A stretch of 64,000 bases of DNA from Cyathus striatus (GCA_025738555.1 JAOVFP010000008.1:1426001-1490000), one strand, 5' to 3'; counted from the stretch's first letter, positions 11,655-24,147 are shown. Translations and numbers: made by a program. The notes: generated from the letters alone by a model not told the origin.

Positions 11655-11659
11655 ATATG

Positions 11660-12498
11660 TTCCATACGGTCACATTCAACTAGATGGTATTAACTTGGAA
11701 TAATCTTACTACTTCATGTTACTAGAGTCTCAGGACAAGCATCGACAAGGCCATACTAACGCAGGCGTGAAGTGGACAGAGATATTATCATTTTATCACT
11801 GTGAGAACACCTCCTGAAAGCAAGGAAATGTTAAGACTACAACTAACTTGATGGAACTACTTCTCGATGTGAAAATTGCTCCTTGATTACCAATTTAAAT
11901 TTTACTCCATAGTTGTTCTCCATAGATCTGGTTTAAAATATGTTTACTATCTCCCTCACAAAATCGTCGAACACGTGAGTAACCACTGGCTTAGTTGGAG
12001 TGGCGTGCGGTGATTGCGTAGTACTGATTCATTCTTCGATTCAGCGTGGAAAAAAACGTAATATTTGTACATCTTTAGTTACATAAAGGCCTTTCAGATT
12101 ACTTAGTCAGCATATGCCATACGAATCTACAATACGGTTACTCATGGCGCTAAGTACCGTGCCTCTTATTCCCAGCGCCTATATCACTGGAACTCACAAG
12201 TTCGCGCATTTCTAGTTAGCAGCCCTTGCACCGTGTTCAAATAAACTTTAGTCTCTACAAGCCAGCGCTCGCTTTTAATGACAGGCAGATCTTCAACTTC
12301 TTTGTAAGCTCGAGGTGAGCGGTCATCTATGTAGTATCATTTCAATTTATTCTGGTCTCCTGAAATGCTGTGAACGATTATTGCCCACCGATTTGTAATA
12401 TGCTACCACAGGCTGTACTCCGTAGTAACACCTTTTGGTAATCTTACGAATACGGTACATTCGTAACCATACTTTGTGAGCAATTTTATGAAGTACAG
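11660..12498. other. Intergenic, nothing recognised
   Basis: No coding similarity or strong repeat structure was seen between the two MITEs. Confidence 0.4.
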
Positions 12499-12506
12499 GA
12501 AAGATG

Positions 12507-12939
12507 AGGACCCCTGAAAATGCCTACCAAGGATTGATCCCTGGGACGGCTGATTTGTCCGGATGGATTTTGAGAAATTTGAGCCAAAATGTCTGAATTG
12601 GATCAAGCCTTCAAAAAATTTCGAAATTTTGTCTGAATTCCGCCTCAGGCCTCCCGAGTCCCAGAGCGCTAAAAATGTCTGAAAACAGGATCAGGCCTCA
12701 AATTTCGCCTAAAATCGCGCCAGCCACTTCCGCAAAATAGTTGAAAAAAATTTCGACAGAATATGTCTGTTTCTAGATCAACCATTACTCTTACAAGCCT
12801 GGTTTTGTCTTAATGTTAACTCAAGCATTTGGTCGATTTTCGGCCTCAAAATGTCTGATTTGTATCAGGCCTCGCGGCCTGTTGGCCGCCGATTTGTCTG
12901 AAATGGGATCAATCCTTAGTAGGCATTTTCAGGGGTCCT
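12507..12939. mobile_element. hAT-like MITE with 8-bp target duplication
   Basis: The ends are inverted copies: AGGACCCCTGAAAATGCCTA at the left and TAGGCATTTTCAGGGGTCCT at the right, continuing with GGATTGATCCC and GGGATCAATCC. Exact 8-bp direct repeats GAAAGATG flank it at 12499-12506 and 12940-12947. The 433-bp body carries several ATGTCTGAA...GATCA...GCCTC motifs, a subterminal-repeat pattern. There is no coding capacity. The 8-bp duplication fits the hAT superfamily; that assignment is inference. Confidence 0.9.
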
Positions 12940-12947
12940 GAAAGATG

Positions 12948-13569
12948 TCAGTGGTTTATGGCGATCATAATTGCCAGGGGTTTAGAGATGGCCTGCAGTC
13001 CGAAAGCGGGAGTGTGCGAACAACCCTTAATAAGCTGTGAGAATAGGTTCAGAACTTCAGATTCAGACTCAGCTGTTCAAATTTATTGCTAATTATATTT
13101 CTTATTTCAAGTATTGGATAAGTGGTGGAATTTTGACAGCACACCGAAAAATTGTAATTGTGCTACCCAAACATTCGTTCCACACAAGGGTTACACCGAT
13201 TCTTATGATGCCGTCATCCTAATTGCTCACCGACGTCTATTATCATTGATATACTTCTGTCACCGAAGCAAATCATCTCCGTTCTGATCCACCGTCGTAC
13301 GCGGAAGAACCTGGAAAAAATTATTATCCTGAGTACTACATGATAACCATCAGTCCATACCCAACTCGATACTATCTTTCTTGGCTTGTGCTGCGCGTAC
13401 TTGTAATCCAACATTGATCATCATGATATTGTCAGATTAGTACGGGGAATCATTTTAATACGTCTCTTGTAAGAAGAAGCAGTGGCATCATGATTATGGT
13501 ACAGCTTTTATCATGATAATATAAAGGTTCTCGGTGAGGGCATGGTCACTGTGACACAACTAGGCCGAA
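12948..13569. other. Upstream region of the DUF6533 gene
   Basis: No separate gene recognised. It presumably includes the promoter of the gene that starts at 13570; no convincing TATA box was picked out. Confidence 0.4.
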
Positions 13570-15212
13570 ATGTCTTTGCAATTACTTCCTGAACTCCAAA
13601 CAGCTTCAATATCCCTAGAACATATGCACGTGGTAACTGTGAGTGTTAGTCATCTACATTTTGATAGCAAGCTTTGTGTCTGACTCGTGATAAAGTATAT
13701 TCGCGGTTGGTTATTTACTTCAACAGCCCGTGAAACTGCTTCTAAATGCCAGTATAGTTGCCACGTTAGCTTTGCTGGTGAGGATAACAATGTATCAGGC
13801 GGCCACTCACAAACGAAACTAACATCAGGTTTACGAATACATTTTGACGTTCGACCTCGAAGTTGACTTCATTTGGAAATCAAACTGGGGTGTCGTAAAA
13901 TTACTATTCATACTTACACGGTACATTGCCTTCTTCAACACGACAGCTGGTGTCATAAGTATTACATTCTTTTGTGGTATAGACTTGTGTTCCCTAATTG
14001 ATATGATCATTCAGCGCAATTCTTGCCGCATGCCTCTGTTACGAGATGTAATGCCGTGTTTGCATACTCTGCATGTAAGTCAACCTTGGCCGGAATAACT
14101 TGAAATAGATACTCGTTTACCTTACCTTTTAATTGGCAGGGATTGAGGTCATTGGCTTGCTCGTGGCAGAAGGTAAGCACTGTTGTATATCTAATAGTCA
14201 TTCTGACTGAGATGCTATAACATTTGCAGCTGTTTTGACTTTGCGCACATGGGCTGTATGTCGTAGCCGGAAGGGACTGGGAATCATTCTTTCTGTGTTA
14301 TTCATCGGAATACTTAGTGTCCATTGTGGATTATTAGTTGTCTTTCTATATACAGTGAAATGTAAGTCTCTAGTTTCTTAAAGACCATCTGCTATGTATG
14401 ATGCCTTACAAGTTCATTATACACAGTTGAGCTACAGGAATCCCTACATCCCATTTTGAAGGGGTGTTTACTGACTCGTGGAAAAATGAACTTACTTACT
14501 ATATACTGTAGCCTCTTACTCGCTTATGATACAGGTCAGCAACATCCCCCTTATGATAAGCAAGTTTCAGTGACCTCACGTGTAATGTTCATGTTACCTT
14601 GGATATAGTGAATATGGTTCTAATTGTGACACCTGCATATAATTCACGTAAGTGACTGGAAGAGTGGCTGATTTTTTAAAGCACTGAGCACATATCTTCT
14701 AGTCAGATATAGCTATTCCCAGAGTCTGACTCGTGTTGTGTTGCGTGATGGTTAGTATGCATCTTGTTCTGATCGCTTTTGTTGCATTAATAAGCCAACG
14801 TTATCAGGACTTATTTATTATTGCTATATATTCTGTAGGGCTCAGTACCTATTTCTCTGACATACTTGCTTCAGCCCTGATAAGTCTATTTTGATAGTTA
14901 TGAGCATGGCAAACATTATCACTTTTGGAACACTGACCGTAAGTCTGTAATGATCTTGTTTCATTATGCATCCGAGTCCGCTTACATTAAAATGTGTGCG
15001 GCTAGAACGGCTACTTTGGAACAATCATCGGGTGTGTTACATATTTCAGGATGTCTAAGTTGCCAGCCCTCTGAGGTTCTTTGAATAGACTGGCACGATT
15101 GATACACTCCATCTTCGCATGTAGGGTTATCCTTCAAGTCCGTCAAGAAGGCTGGAAACTGGAACATGATGTTTATTCAGCACCACCAACTTCCAATATA
15201 CGGTTCACATAA
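13570..15212 (+). CDS. DUF6533-domain multi-pass membrane protein
   Basis: Exons that join in frame with GT-AG ends: 13570-13632, 13727-13777, 13829-13949, 14015-14074, 14140-14172, 14230-14361, 14427-14534, 14682-14750, 14808-14834, 14898-14938, and a last exon ending at 15212. Conserved blocks follow the DUF6533 order: LLVYEYILTFDLEVDFIWKS, then LFILTRYIAFFN, IEVIGLLVAEAVLTLRTWAV, a hydrophobic helix (LGIILSVLFIGILSV), LLLAYDTALSTYLLVRY, and a C-terminus with IHSIFACRVILQVRQ. The family is found in basidiomycete genomes as predicted seven-helix plasma-membrane proteins of unknown role, sometimes compared with receptors. No stop interrupts the chosen exons. The junction between the exon ending at 14938 and the last exon (about 15070) is uncertain and may include one small extra exon. 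Start chosen as the first ATG giving an in-frame first exon. Confidence 0.8.
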
Positions 15213-15410
15213 AACCATGTAACTGCTTATGTTTTTACTTAGCCAGCCTGTAGTATTACTAAAAAATAGTATATTGAATGCAGAGAAGTTTTCAGTGCCC
15301 CGTCAGATGAAAATTGTAAGTTAGATTTGTATCAGTAATGACTATAAACAGTACTTTCCACTCACCCACTGTTACATGTGTGCTTCTCAAAAATACACTT
15401 AATTATTAAA
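15213..15410. other. Short intergenic stretch
   Basis: 3' flank of the DUF6533 gene; nothing else recognised. Confidence 0.4.
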
Positions 15411-17610
15411 TTTCCACATGCACTTCACATGATTCCACACCAGATACTGGGAATCTGATGTATCATTTACAGTAATTACTGTTATGGCAGGATGTATATA
15501 CGACAGTAATTGTAGTACATCATGATGTATCATTTGCTATAATAAATGTTCCCATTATATCCCCCCTTTCACATTTGGTATGTACATCACAGCTGAATCC
15601 TGACACACCTGTAGGTATTCGAGAAGCTGCACATAGTACATATTTGTGTTTCTCGGGCTGTTGCGGATTAATTTAATAAATCTCTAGGCTGTTTGATTTT
15701 TAATTTTTCAGTGCTTCTTTTGAGAGATCTATTGTTATATTTAATTTTTGGGGCTTCATTCACACTGGTATAATTTCACCGATATACATGCTCCTAAAGA
15801 GCACAGTGTTTGGTGCAAGTTTGGTGTATGTTTTCCGAAGATTCCAAAAAATTTTGAAATTCTAATGTCACATCTTTCTTAGCATTGTATAGCCTATATA
15901 CATTCCAAGCCAACGTGTGCCATTTGCATAGAACAAAAGACATCAATGCAAGTAACATAGAAAATGGCACATGGCTATGGTAGATGATCCACTGCACTGT
16001 GTGCTGAGCAGTACTTACCATGTCCCACAATTATTTGGGTAGATCACATGATACAATTGATGGCGGACACATGCGGCATTCCCATGCCAGGTGAACCATA
16101 TTATAAGGAAGTTTATGCTACAGGAAAAACATTTGATTATAACACACTTCACAAGATATACCTGATGAAAAAATAAAGAATATGTGGATAACAAGTCTAT
16201 TTTATCCACTCCAGATACTAGTTAACCCACATGAAGCCACACCCCAGTTTTGGTCAGACAAAGAAGTACAGCTCTTATTGTCTCATGCTGAAGTGTATAT
16301 AGCCAGAGCCTTGAGAACAGTATATCTAAATGGTATAAAAGACATAGATGTGTAAAACCTGAAGATAAAAGTTGATAAAGTGATATAATTGCTATTATTC
16401 ATTGCTATAAAGAATAATAACTAGTACTAAGGCATGACAAACCATTTCTACAATTTTTTCCAGGAATAAATTTGGAAATAAAATCGATTTCATTTGTAAT
16501 ACATATACCATGGAAAGCATTTCTATACATGTTGGTAAGATATGGATTGATCTGTCATACAATTAGTGTAAATCAGGGAGTTATTATATGCACAGATATT
16601 CTATATTTTCTGATTTACAGTGGGTTACACTGGAGTGCAAAAAGAATGAGCACACATTATTTTGCAATATCTCTGGAACAGTTCTATATATTTCTAATCT
16701 GTAAAATGTGAAAAATAATATACCTTCTTGTCTTTGAAATAGTGGTAAAACATTTCCTAAAAAGGAAGTTCTCTTGATATACTAGCAGAAATAAAAATGG
16801 CACACTTTTCAGAGGGTTTAAGATAACACCTACAGAACCTGGAAATAATATATGTTATAGTACTCAATCGACTAAGAACAGCACATTTTAAATCATAAAA
16901 TTCGGACTAGTGAATTGCTAGATAAAAAAATAAGAAATGTCCAAAATTCAGCTGTTTTTGGCAAATTTTTGGCTCTCAGGCCAAAAATTGACATGTCTTG
17001 AATTTATTTCGTAGTGAACCACATTATCAATTTCTATGATCTAAAATGCATCTTGTTCAGTTCGTTGTGTAGTATAACATATATTATTTCTGGGTTCTGT
17101 AGGTGCTTCCTTAAACCCTCTGAAAAGTGTGCCATTTTTATTTCTGCTAGTATATCAAGAGAACTTCCTTTTTAGGAAATGTTTTACCACTATTTCAAAG
17201 ACAAGAAGGTATATTATTTTTCACATTTTACAGGTTAGGAATATATAGAACTGTTCCAGAGATATTGCAAAATAATGTGTGCTCATTCTTTTTGCACTCC
17301 AGGGTATAATGAGCCAAAGCTTTAAAGAAGCACAATTTAAGGAATATACATTAATGAAAGAGGACCATCCTATTTTTAGTTCTGTCAAAGTGGGAAATAG
17401 GTGTGCAAGGGCAGGAGAGGGGTGATGACTAATCTACATCAGCTTCTTTGAGAGTTCTTACCTATCCAGGAAGCTTGCAGTAATTGCTGCAAATATACAT
17501 CCCAGATCTACAGTAATTACTGTAATTGATACATCACAAGCTTGCAGTAATTACCACAAATGATATATCAAAACCATGGTATTGCCTGGATTCCACATGA
17601 AGTTCATCTG
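15410..17610. mobile_element. About 2.2-kb inverted-repeat element (host of the Tc1 MITE)
   Basis: Near both ends, in opposite orientation, lies TGATGTATCAtTTACAGTAATTACTG followed by a matching GGATGTATAT segment (left about 15455-15520; right about 17485-17560 on the other strand). The match extends outward weakly through a CTTCA...GGAATC-like stretch. Inside are two short minus-strand frames (15794-16030 and 16015-16209) I cannot assign, and a separate MITE at 16628. The outer boundaries are approximate and no target duplication was identified. Confidence 0.5.
16628..17304. mobile_element. Tc1/mariner-type MITE with about 210-bp inverted arms
   Basis: The left end TA-CACTGGAGTGCAAAAAG and the right end CTTTTTGCACTCCAGGG-TA are inverted copies. 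The match continues about 210 bp inward on each side (to about 16838 and from about 17100), covering the blocks TCTCTGGAACAG, ACCTTCTTGTCTTTGAAATA and CACACTTTTCAGAGGGTTTA. TA dinucleotides flank both ends (16626-16627, 17305-17306). There is no coding capacity. Confidence 0.85.
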
Positions 17611-18205
17611 TATTCAACTTTATAAATAACTTCATTCAAAAGGAGAAATTAGTTTTTTAAAAGTGGAATACACATGGAATTGTACACATGGAATCCATGT
17701 GTACTTCATGCAAAACATTTACAAAAGTATTGAAAATTAAAAATATTTAAATAAAATTATATTATCTAATTTTAGTCACATGATATCCCACCGCACCTTC
17801 TACCCTACACACTCATCAAACCCTGCCCTCCCTTGTAGAGCAGGTGATTTGCCTGCACTACAAAATTTGATATCCTTCAAGTTTTGGTATTAAAATCACA
17901 TGACCTTGGTATGCATATTGAATTGTTCTGATTTCCTGGTTTTGGAACTTGTTCTCTCTCTCTCCATCTACCTCCTCACACCTTATATTGCATCTCTTAC
18001 TCTTGGTACTTATCTCCAAAACCCTTTAATTTCTGTTTAGCAAACTGATCTACATTAAGTAATGTTCCTTTTTTTCTATAAATTTGCTGTATCTAGTTTC
18101 TCACAATTCAGTGAATATTATCCCCCTCACAGCCAGACTTAAGAATTCTCCATCTGACACCTTAGAGCACCTAGGTCAAACAGATGTTCACTGACTTGCA
18201 TTTAA
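17611..18205. other. AT-rich intergenic
   Basis: No gene or repeat recognised. Confidence 0.4.
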
Positions 18206-18209
18206 ATAT

Positions 18210-18645
18210 CTTTGTTGAGGTGTAGGCTCACCTTCACCCTTACACCCTATGTGCTTGCCACTGTTGTTACCCTCCTGCCTTCTAAGCCTATCATTGCCTG
18301 CCCATTCTGCCCTGCCTCTCATGCTCATTGTGTTACCCCCCCCCTTCACACACTGGGAGCTTGTTACCCCACCCCTCCTGCCATGCATGCTTGCAATTGC
18401 TGTCATTCTCCTACCTTCCACACTTACCTTGTCCTGCTCCTCCTTCCCTGCATGCTTGCCATCATCACTGCCTCTCTGCTCTACATGCTCACTGTCATCA
18501 CTGCTCCCTGCCTCCTACTCTCAACATCACTATGCCCTTCCTGCCCCTGTACTCATTATTATCCCACCCCTCCTATCCCTGTGCTCATTATTACCCCACC
18601 CTTCCCACATGTGTGCCTGTCATTATCCCTTCCATCCTGCCTTTT
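18210..18645 (+). repeat. Pyrimidine-rich minisatellite
   Basis: Degenerate tandem text built from CATGCTTGCCATCATCACTGC and CCCACCCCTCCT...GCTCATTATTA units of about 40-50 bp. The C/T strand bias runs through the whole array. Long open frames here are translated repeat, not genes. Confidence 0.65.
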
Positions 18646-18679
18646 TTGATGTCTTCTTGCCCATGGTATACTTTTCTTA

Positions 18680-18862
18680 AGAGGGAGAAAGGGAGAGAAG
18701 GGGATGAGGAATGGATAGGGAGAGGGAGAGGAGGGGGAGAGGAGGGGGGAAGGAGAGGAGGGGGGAAGGAGAGGAGGGGGGAAGGAGAGGAGGGGGGAGG
18801 GAGAGAAGAGGGGGAGGGGAGAGGGAGGGTGGGAGGGTGGGAGGGGAAGGAGGTGATGGTGG
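18680..18862 (+). repeat. GGAGAGGAGGGGGGAA tandem array
   Basis: A purine-only tract with at least four near-identical units of 16-17 bp (GGAGAGGAGGGGGGAA) around 18735-18800, in a wider G/A-only region. Runs of five to six G make it a G-quadruplex candidate. Confidence 0.85.
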
Positions 18863-18899
18863 AGAATGAAGCAAGTAGCAAGGAGTGAGCTAGCAATGT

Positions 18900-19920
18900 G
18901 TTAGTAATACATCACATGACATATGCCTGTGAAATGTGTCAATAGTAGCTATTTATCCTACCTACCCTAATTAATAAATAACCTGATGGTGTTGGTGATA
19001 CACATGTAAAATGAATACAACATACCTTAATTTAAAATTCTTAACCATCTCAACTTTGAGATCCCAGTACTGAGTGCATTGAGAGAGGAAACAGCAGGGA
19101 GGGGCTGAGTTCCTGTGCCACCTCCCATAATTAAACAAGGGATATAAAAAACCTATAAAACTCCACCTCAGTACTGGTTTTAAAAACCTTTAAACCAATA
19201 AAATACATAAAAACAAATGTTGTACTCTGTACATGAGTACCAGAAACCCAGAAACTGACAATGTGACTACTGACAAAGTTAGCACATGATACCAAATAAG
19301 AATGACAGAAAGCAGACTTACTGAGACCGAAAAAACTAGACCCTGATCCAATGAAACACGAGACCAGTGAGCTTGAACAGTGACAATAATAATGAGACAG
19401 CCAGACAGAGAGAGTGTGTGTGAGAAGGGGGGAAAGGAAGCAAGAGTAGAAAGCAAGTGAGTACCTTGATGGTCAGGAGTTCCCACAAAAGCAGTAAACT
19501 GACCTGAGAGGCTGATGTAAATGAAATTGATGTGAGTAGTTGACACTGCTGCATTGGCTGATTACCTGATTAGGAAGGTAACCAATGGGCTACTCAAATG
19601 AGCACACATTGCAGAAAGGGGGTGCATTGGGCTATTCACATGATTGGCTGACTGCTGTCTGAGCACTGATGTAGTGGTTGCTTAGTTGAAATAACAGTAA
19701 ATCCAATGAGATATATTAGGAATGTATTACTACACAATTTGTAAATAAGTAGACAAGAAATTGTATATAGTAGGGGAAAAGGGAAGAAATAAAGCAAGAA
19801 CTGCCAGGCATTCTTCCCTCCCACAGATAGGGTATGTATAGACAAGAACCAGACATATTTATGAGACATTTAAACATTGAGAAATACATACAAAGTTTAT
19901 TGTTTGAATTGATATCTGAA
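18900..19920. other. Intergenic, nothing recognised
   Basis: No family resemblance in the short minus-strand frames around 19190-19950. Confidence 0.4.
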
Positions 19921-19924
19921 TACT

Positions 19925-20460
19925 TTGACATCTGAATCATTGGCACTCATTTAGTTATTATACTTCATTACTGGGCTATAATATTATTGAATATGGGGGC
20001 ACTCAAAAGTGATCATTTGAAGAATATTAGGTGGTGATCATTGACACTCATTTAATTATTATACCTGATAACTAGGTTTTGAATTAGTTGAATATAGGGG
20101 CACTCAAAAGTAATCATTTAAGGAATATTATAAGGCAACCATTGGCACTCATTTATGTATTATTTTAGGCTATTGTATTAGTTGAATATGGGGGCACTCA
20201 AAAGTGATCATCTGAGGATATTATGAGGTAATCATTGGCACTCATTTATGTATTACTTGTGATTACTAGGCTATTATATTACTATAATATGGAGGCACTC
20301 AAAAGTGATCATTTGAGGAATATTATGAGGCAATCATTGGCACTCATTTATGCATTACTTGTGATTACTAGGCTATTGTATTATTTGAATATGGAGGCAC
20401 TCAAAAGTGATTATTTTAAGAATATTAGATAGTGATCATCTGCACTCATTTCAATACTAA
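19925..20460 (+). repeat. Tandem array of about 100-bp units
   Basis: Five units start at about 20000, 20100, 20197, 20297 and 20399. They share GGCACTCAAAAGTGATCATT, then GAGGAATATTATGAGGCAATC, then ATTGGCACTCATTTATGTAT, then GTGATTACTAGGCTATT. A single diverged unit of the same repeat sits at 2268-2320 inside the 4.3-kb element, at the same position relative to the GTCAC-rich array. Confidence 0.85.
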
Positions 20461-20494
20461 CTATATTACTTTTAAAATGATATGGCACTCAAAT

Positions 20495-20815
20495 GTATGC
20501 TATTTGTGACAATTGTGACATGTGTCACGCATTTCCCGCGCGTTACATTTGTCACGCCTTCACGTGCGTCACAACTGTCACATTATTCCCACGCTCCACA
20601 TATTTCCCCTGCATTATATTCGTCATGCATCCACACATATTGCAATTGTCACATCATTCCCACCCTCCACATACTTCCCACACATTATATTTGTCATGCA
20701 TCCATGCATGTCACATTTATCACATCATTCCTGTGCATTAAATTTTTCCCATGCATCACATTTGTCATGCATGTACATGCATCACAATCATCACATCATT
20801 TCCATGCTTCACATA
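20495..20815 (+). repeat. GTCAC-rich tandem array, second locus
   Basis: Begins TGTGACATGTGTCACGCATTTCCCGCG and continues with CATTTGTCACGCC- and TTCCCACGCTCCACATATT-like units of about 55-60 bp. It is the same repeat type as at 2325-2900 and 5030-5450, again directly after the 100-bp repeat, so this is probably one end of a related element. Confidence 0.8.
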
Positions 20816-20835
20816 AGGTAGAGGACATCTAAACT

Positions 20836-20885
20836 TGACACCCTTATGTAAGCAGCTTAGTAAGTGCCAAGAGGTGCAAAATCCC
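20836..20885 (+). repeat. Dispersed repeat, copy 1
   Basis: CCCTTATGTAAGCAGCTTAG and the following GTGCCAAGAGGTGCAAAAT closely match 62099-62145 (CCCTTACATAAGCAGATTAC, then GCACCAAGAGGTACAAAAT). The short length suggests a fragment of a longer dispersed element. Confidence 0.6.
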
Positions 20886-20889
20886 TACC

Positions 20890-23395
20890 ATGTGATGGGT
20901 CCATTGTCCCATCAACCCTTGTCAATCTTATCAACTGGAGTACTTTATAGTAAGTAGTATGTACATACCTTAATGGTGGAATTAATTGCAGATATTCAAG
21001 AATTGAGACACCACACTCTTCAAGGGGGTGGGGTGGGGGGATAGATATAAGTGCATATAATATATATAATTATATACTATTAGATTTATAAGTATGTACA
21101 TGTAAATACATGCTACCATAATTACAGGCCCCTACCAATGATTCATCCTATATACTTACTCATATTATCTTGCAACTTCCCTTTGTCCCTCATTTCCTTC
21201 CATTCTTGACACCTCTACCACCATCCAGCACATATGTGGTGCACCATGTCATCTCAACTCAATGTACTGATGCACCAAATTTGTGATTTGTATTTAAATA
21301 CTACTAATATATATTGTAATACTCAAATAATCATCCCAAACCACAGGCTTTAAGTTCAAGGGAGAGATAACACAGATTATGTATAAACTAGTATAAAGGA
21401 AGTAAACTATAGATTCAAAACCTTTCTAATATGAAATTACTCAGTTCAAGTACTGTTCAGATTCGTTTCTATTCCAATTTATTACACTCCTAGAGTGGAA
21501 GAAGCCTAGGATTTCTCCTGGGATTGCTTACTTCTCCTCATTCCTGTCCTCCTTATATATCTTTTTACAAATAAAACTGTACAGTACCTATATATGGAAA
21601 GGAACTACTCTAGACTACTTTATATGATGACATAATGTTGTTTCCAACATATTGACCATGTGGGAGCAACAATACATGTGGAATTCCATGTGGTAGATCA
21701 AACAGCAGGATAATTTCGGAGTACAAGTACGAAGTCACATGACGTGTTCCGGGCTACGCGTAACCGCAGTAACCGGTTCGGAGATAACGGTTCTAACGCC
21801 TCGTGTTTGATCACGTGACAAGAACGTGCGGAACATGTTCCTATAGGTTTAATCAAGTACTGGGTGTATGTACATAGTCTTTTGGACTCTAGTAATTAGA
21901 TAACACACATCTAGTATTATTCCTTTAGTATATATCAAATAGATATTTCTGCTGGCAGTGCAGGACTTAACCCCAGCTCTCAGATGTCCCATTCCCTTAA
22001 TAATGTATTCAAATAGAACACTTTGATTGGCAACTTGGGACTTGCCCCAACCCTTGTACTCATGATGTGCATTACTAATACTGAGTGCTAATATTATATG
22101 ACAAATAGGGAGATTTAACCATTAAATAGTTTTAAGGTGTATCAGTACCACACCCACCCATGCATCAATCCCACTACCATGTCTCTACCTTCAAGTTATC
22201 ACCTTGTCCCCACTTATCAATAAGCCAAAACCCCTACAACTCCAACCATCCCAACCCATCCTGTACCAACTACCACCCTCCAAACCCCACTATTGGCTGA
22301 GTGTTCACACAGTTGAGGAAGGGCACTGAGATGAGAGAGTGGTTCTGCTTAGCATTGAATGTGTGCATATTGATGATTGACCTGACAGTTGGTTGGGAAG
22401 TTTTGTTCTCTTTCTGTCATCAAATGAGAGGAAGGCCAACATTTGAGATAAACACTTAACTAAAATAAGTCTGTCAGTGTGAGATGTGTTTTCATGTGGG
22501 AGAGCAGTGACACATGTGGTGGAAGAAGACAAAGAGCACAACACAATCCCTGGGAAACTGAGGTATGTTGGTTGGTCTTGAGTATCACATGACATTATTT
22601 GCTACTATTTAAATTAGCCCTAGGTATGGCATAATGGGAGCCTAGAGAGGAGAAACACAATGTTCAGCTTGTGTTCAATGCTCAGCACTCAGCGCTTAGA
22701 TTATGATGTATAATATATGTATATATATAAGAATAGAAGGTTTTAGGTAGGTTCTCATGTGATTTGCTCCTGAAATTTGGAGGGATTTGTCTTAGTAGTG
22801 TCCCAGCACTATAAGCCTTGTTTAAGCTTTAATCTCACTGTTAAACTGCTGTACATGTGTTTTCTATCATTTTCTGTTAATACAGCATAGTATAACATAT
22901 TTATTTGTGCAACCTCCACTTTTACAGCAGATAATTGATGATTTCTTCTCACTATTTCCCACACTCCCACTTGGTTCCCACATCAGTAAATCAGTGAGAA
23001 ACTCACCAATAATTATGTGCCTTACAATCAGACATTCAAATACTCCAGCTCAGAAGTGATTATGAGATGTTAGGAGCTCATAATGACTGTCATATGTCAT
23101 CATGATTGGCTCCCAACAATATAAGGTGCTCACTACTTCCAAATAACATATTATTGGTATTTATGCATCCACCACAGTCACAAGCTCCATAAAACTACAT
23201 AATAAAATCATAACATATATGTAACTATAGGCTGAATTGTGATTAAATGTCCGGAATTATCAAGTTGAGAGTAACTCAAGATTGATTAAGATTGGGTATG
23301 AGATGGTCATGAGATTATGGTAGATTATGTTAATTGCGGTGCATTGTGATGGGTTATAACCACATGCGAGTTGGTCCAAAATTTAGTGATGCACG
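20890..23395. other. AT-rich intergenic, no gene recognised
   Basis: Mostly AT-rich with short frames only. A GC-richer island at about 21715-21840 (ACGCGTAACCGCAGTAACCG and neighbours) stands out against its surroundings but carries no recognised feature. Confidence 0.4.
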
Positions 23396-23400
23396 CAATA

Positions 23401-23643
23401 CTGTACCATTATGACCAACTGTTCAGTCACACGTCACATGGTGTTGTGAATTTGAATGGATCCCAGATTTATCACACATCACAGCCAGGCCTGAACAGAG
23501 GTACAACAACCATGGTCAAATTTTGCAAGTGCTCGCTTCACTCACAAGCCTAAATTGAACAGATTTGGGTTTTGTCACACAAGGTCCAATTAAACATGGC
23601 CGTCACGCAAGAATCTCGTGAACAGTTGGTCGTAATGGTACAG
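23401..23643. mobile_element. Small Tc1/mariner-type MITE
   Basis: The left end CTGTACCATTATGACCAACT (then GTTCA) and the right end TGAACAGTTGGTCGTAATGG (then TACAG) are inverted copies differing at one position. TA lies directly outside each end (23399-23400, 23644-23645). It is 243 bp long and non-coding. Confidence 0.8.
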
Positions 23644-23645
23644 TA

Positions 23646-24147
23646 TTGGTTGATTACGTAAGCTATTGCGAAGGGGCGTGGCGGCGTGGTGGTCCATCAG
23701 GACATTGGTCACCTAAACACAAAGTCGAAAGTACGAAGCATGCAGTTCCGGTACACGCTAGTCCCGGCTCTAGAATTTTTGCAATTTAGTCCCTAGGAAT
23801 AAGTAATGAGTCAGCGACAGTAAAAATGTAACGCATTACTGTAATGAAAAATACGAATTTACTAGTGCCAGGACAGGGGGAATACATTTGCTACACTATA
23901 TAAGAGCGAATGAAGAACGAAATATGTACCCAACTTTGAAGCTTCCACATTTCTGTGAGTTCTTAACCTTTCTCAAAATTTCGAGCCATAGACTTCTAAC
24001 TCTGATGGCTCATCTTTTCAAGGTTCAGATAGCCAGTTTAAAGTCAATTTCAGATCACGGTAGCACTACTAGCAACTGAATTAAGGCAACTCATCCACCA
24101 TCGACTGCAACGTGCATCTCATTGACACTTCTGAAGTAGTATCCCCC
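23646..24147 (+). promoter_or_regulatory. Upstream region of the small secreted protein gene
   Basis: A TATA-like motif (CTATATAAGAG) lies at about 23894-23904, some 245 bp before the chosen start codon. Short upstream ATGs lie between, so the 5' leader may contain small upstream frames or an intron. Confidence 0.4.

Noticed and set aside
15794..16209. Calling the minus-strand frames a Plavaka transposase
   Set aside because: The WFTWHGNAACVRHQLYHV-like text does not contain the family's conserved blocks.
18212..18896. Long proline- or serine-rich open frames on both strands
   Set aside because: They arise from the low-complexity C/T and G/A arrays.
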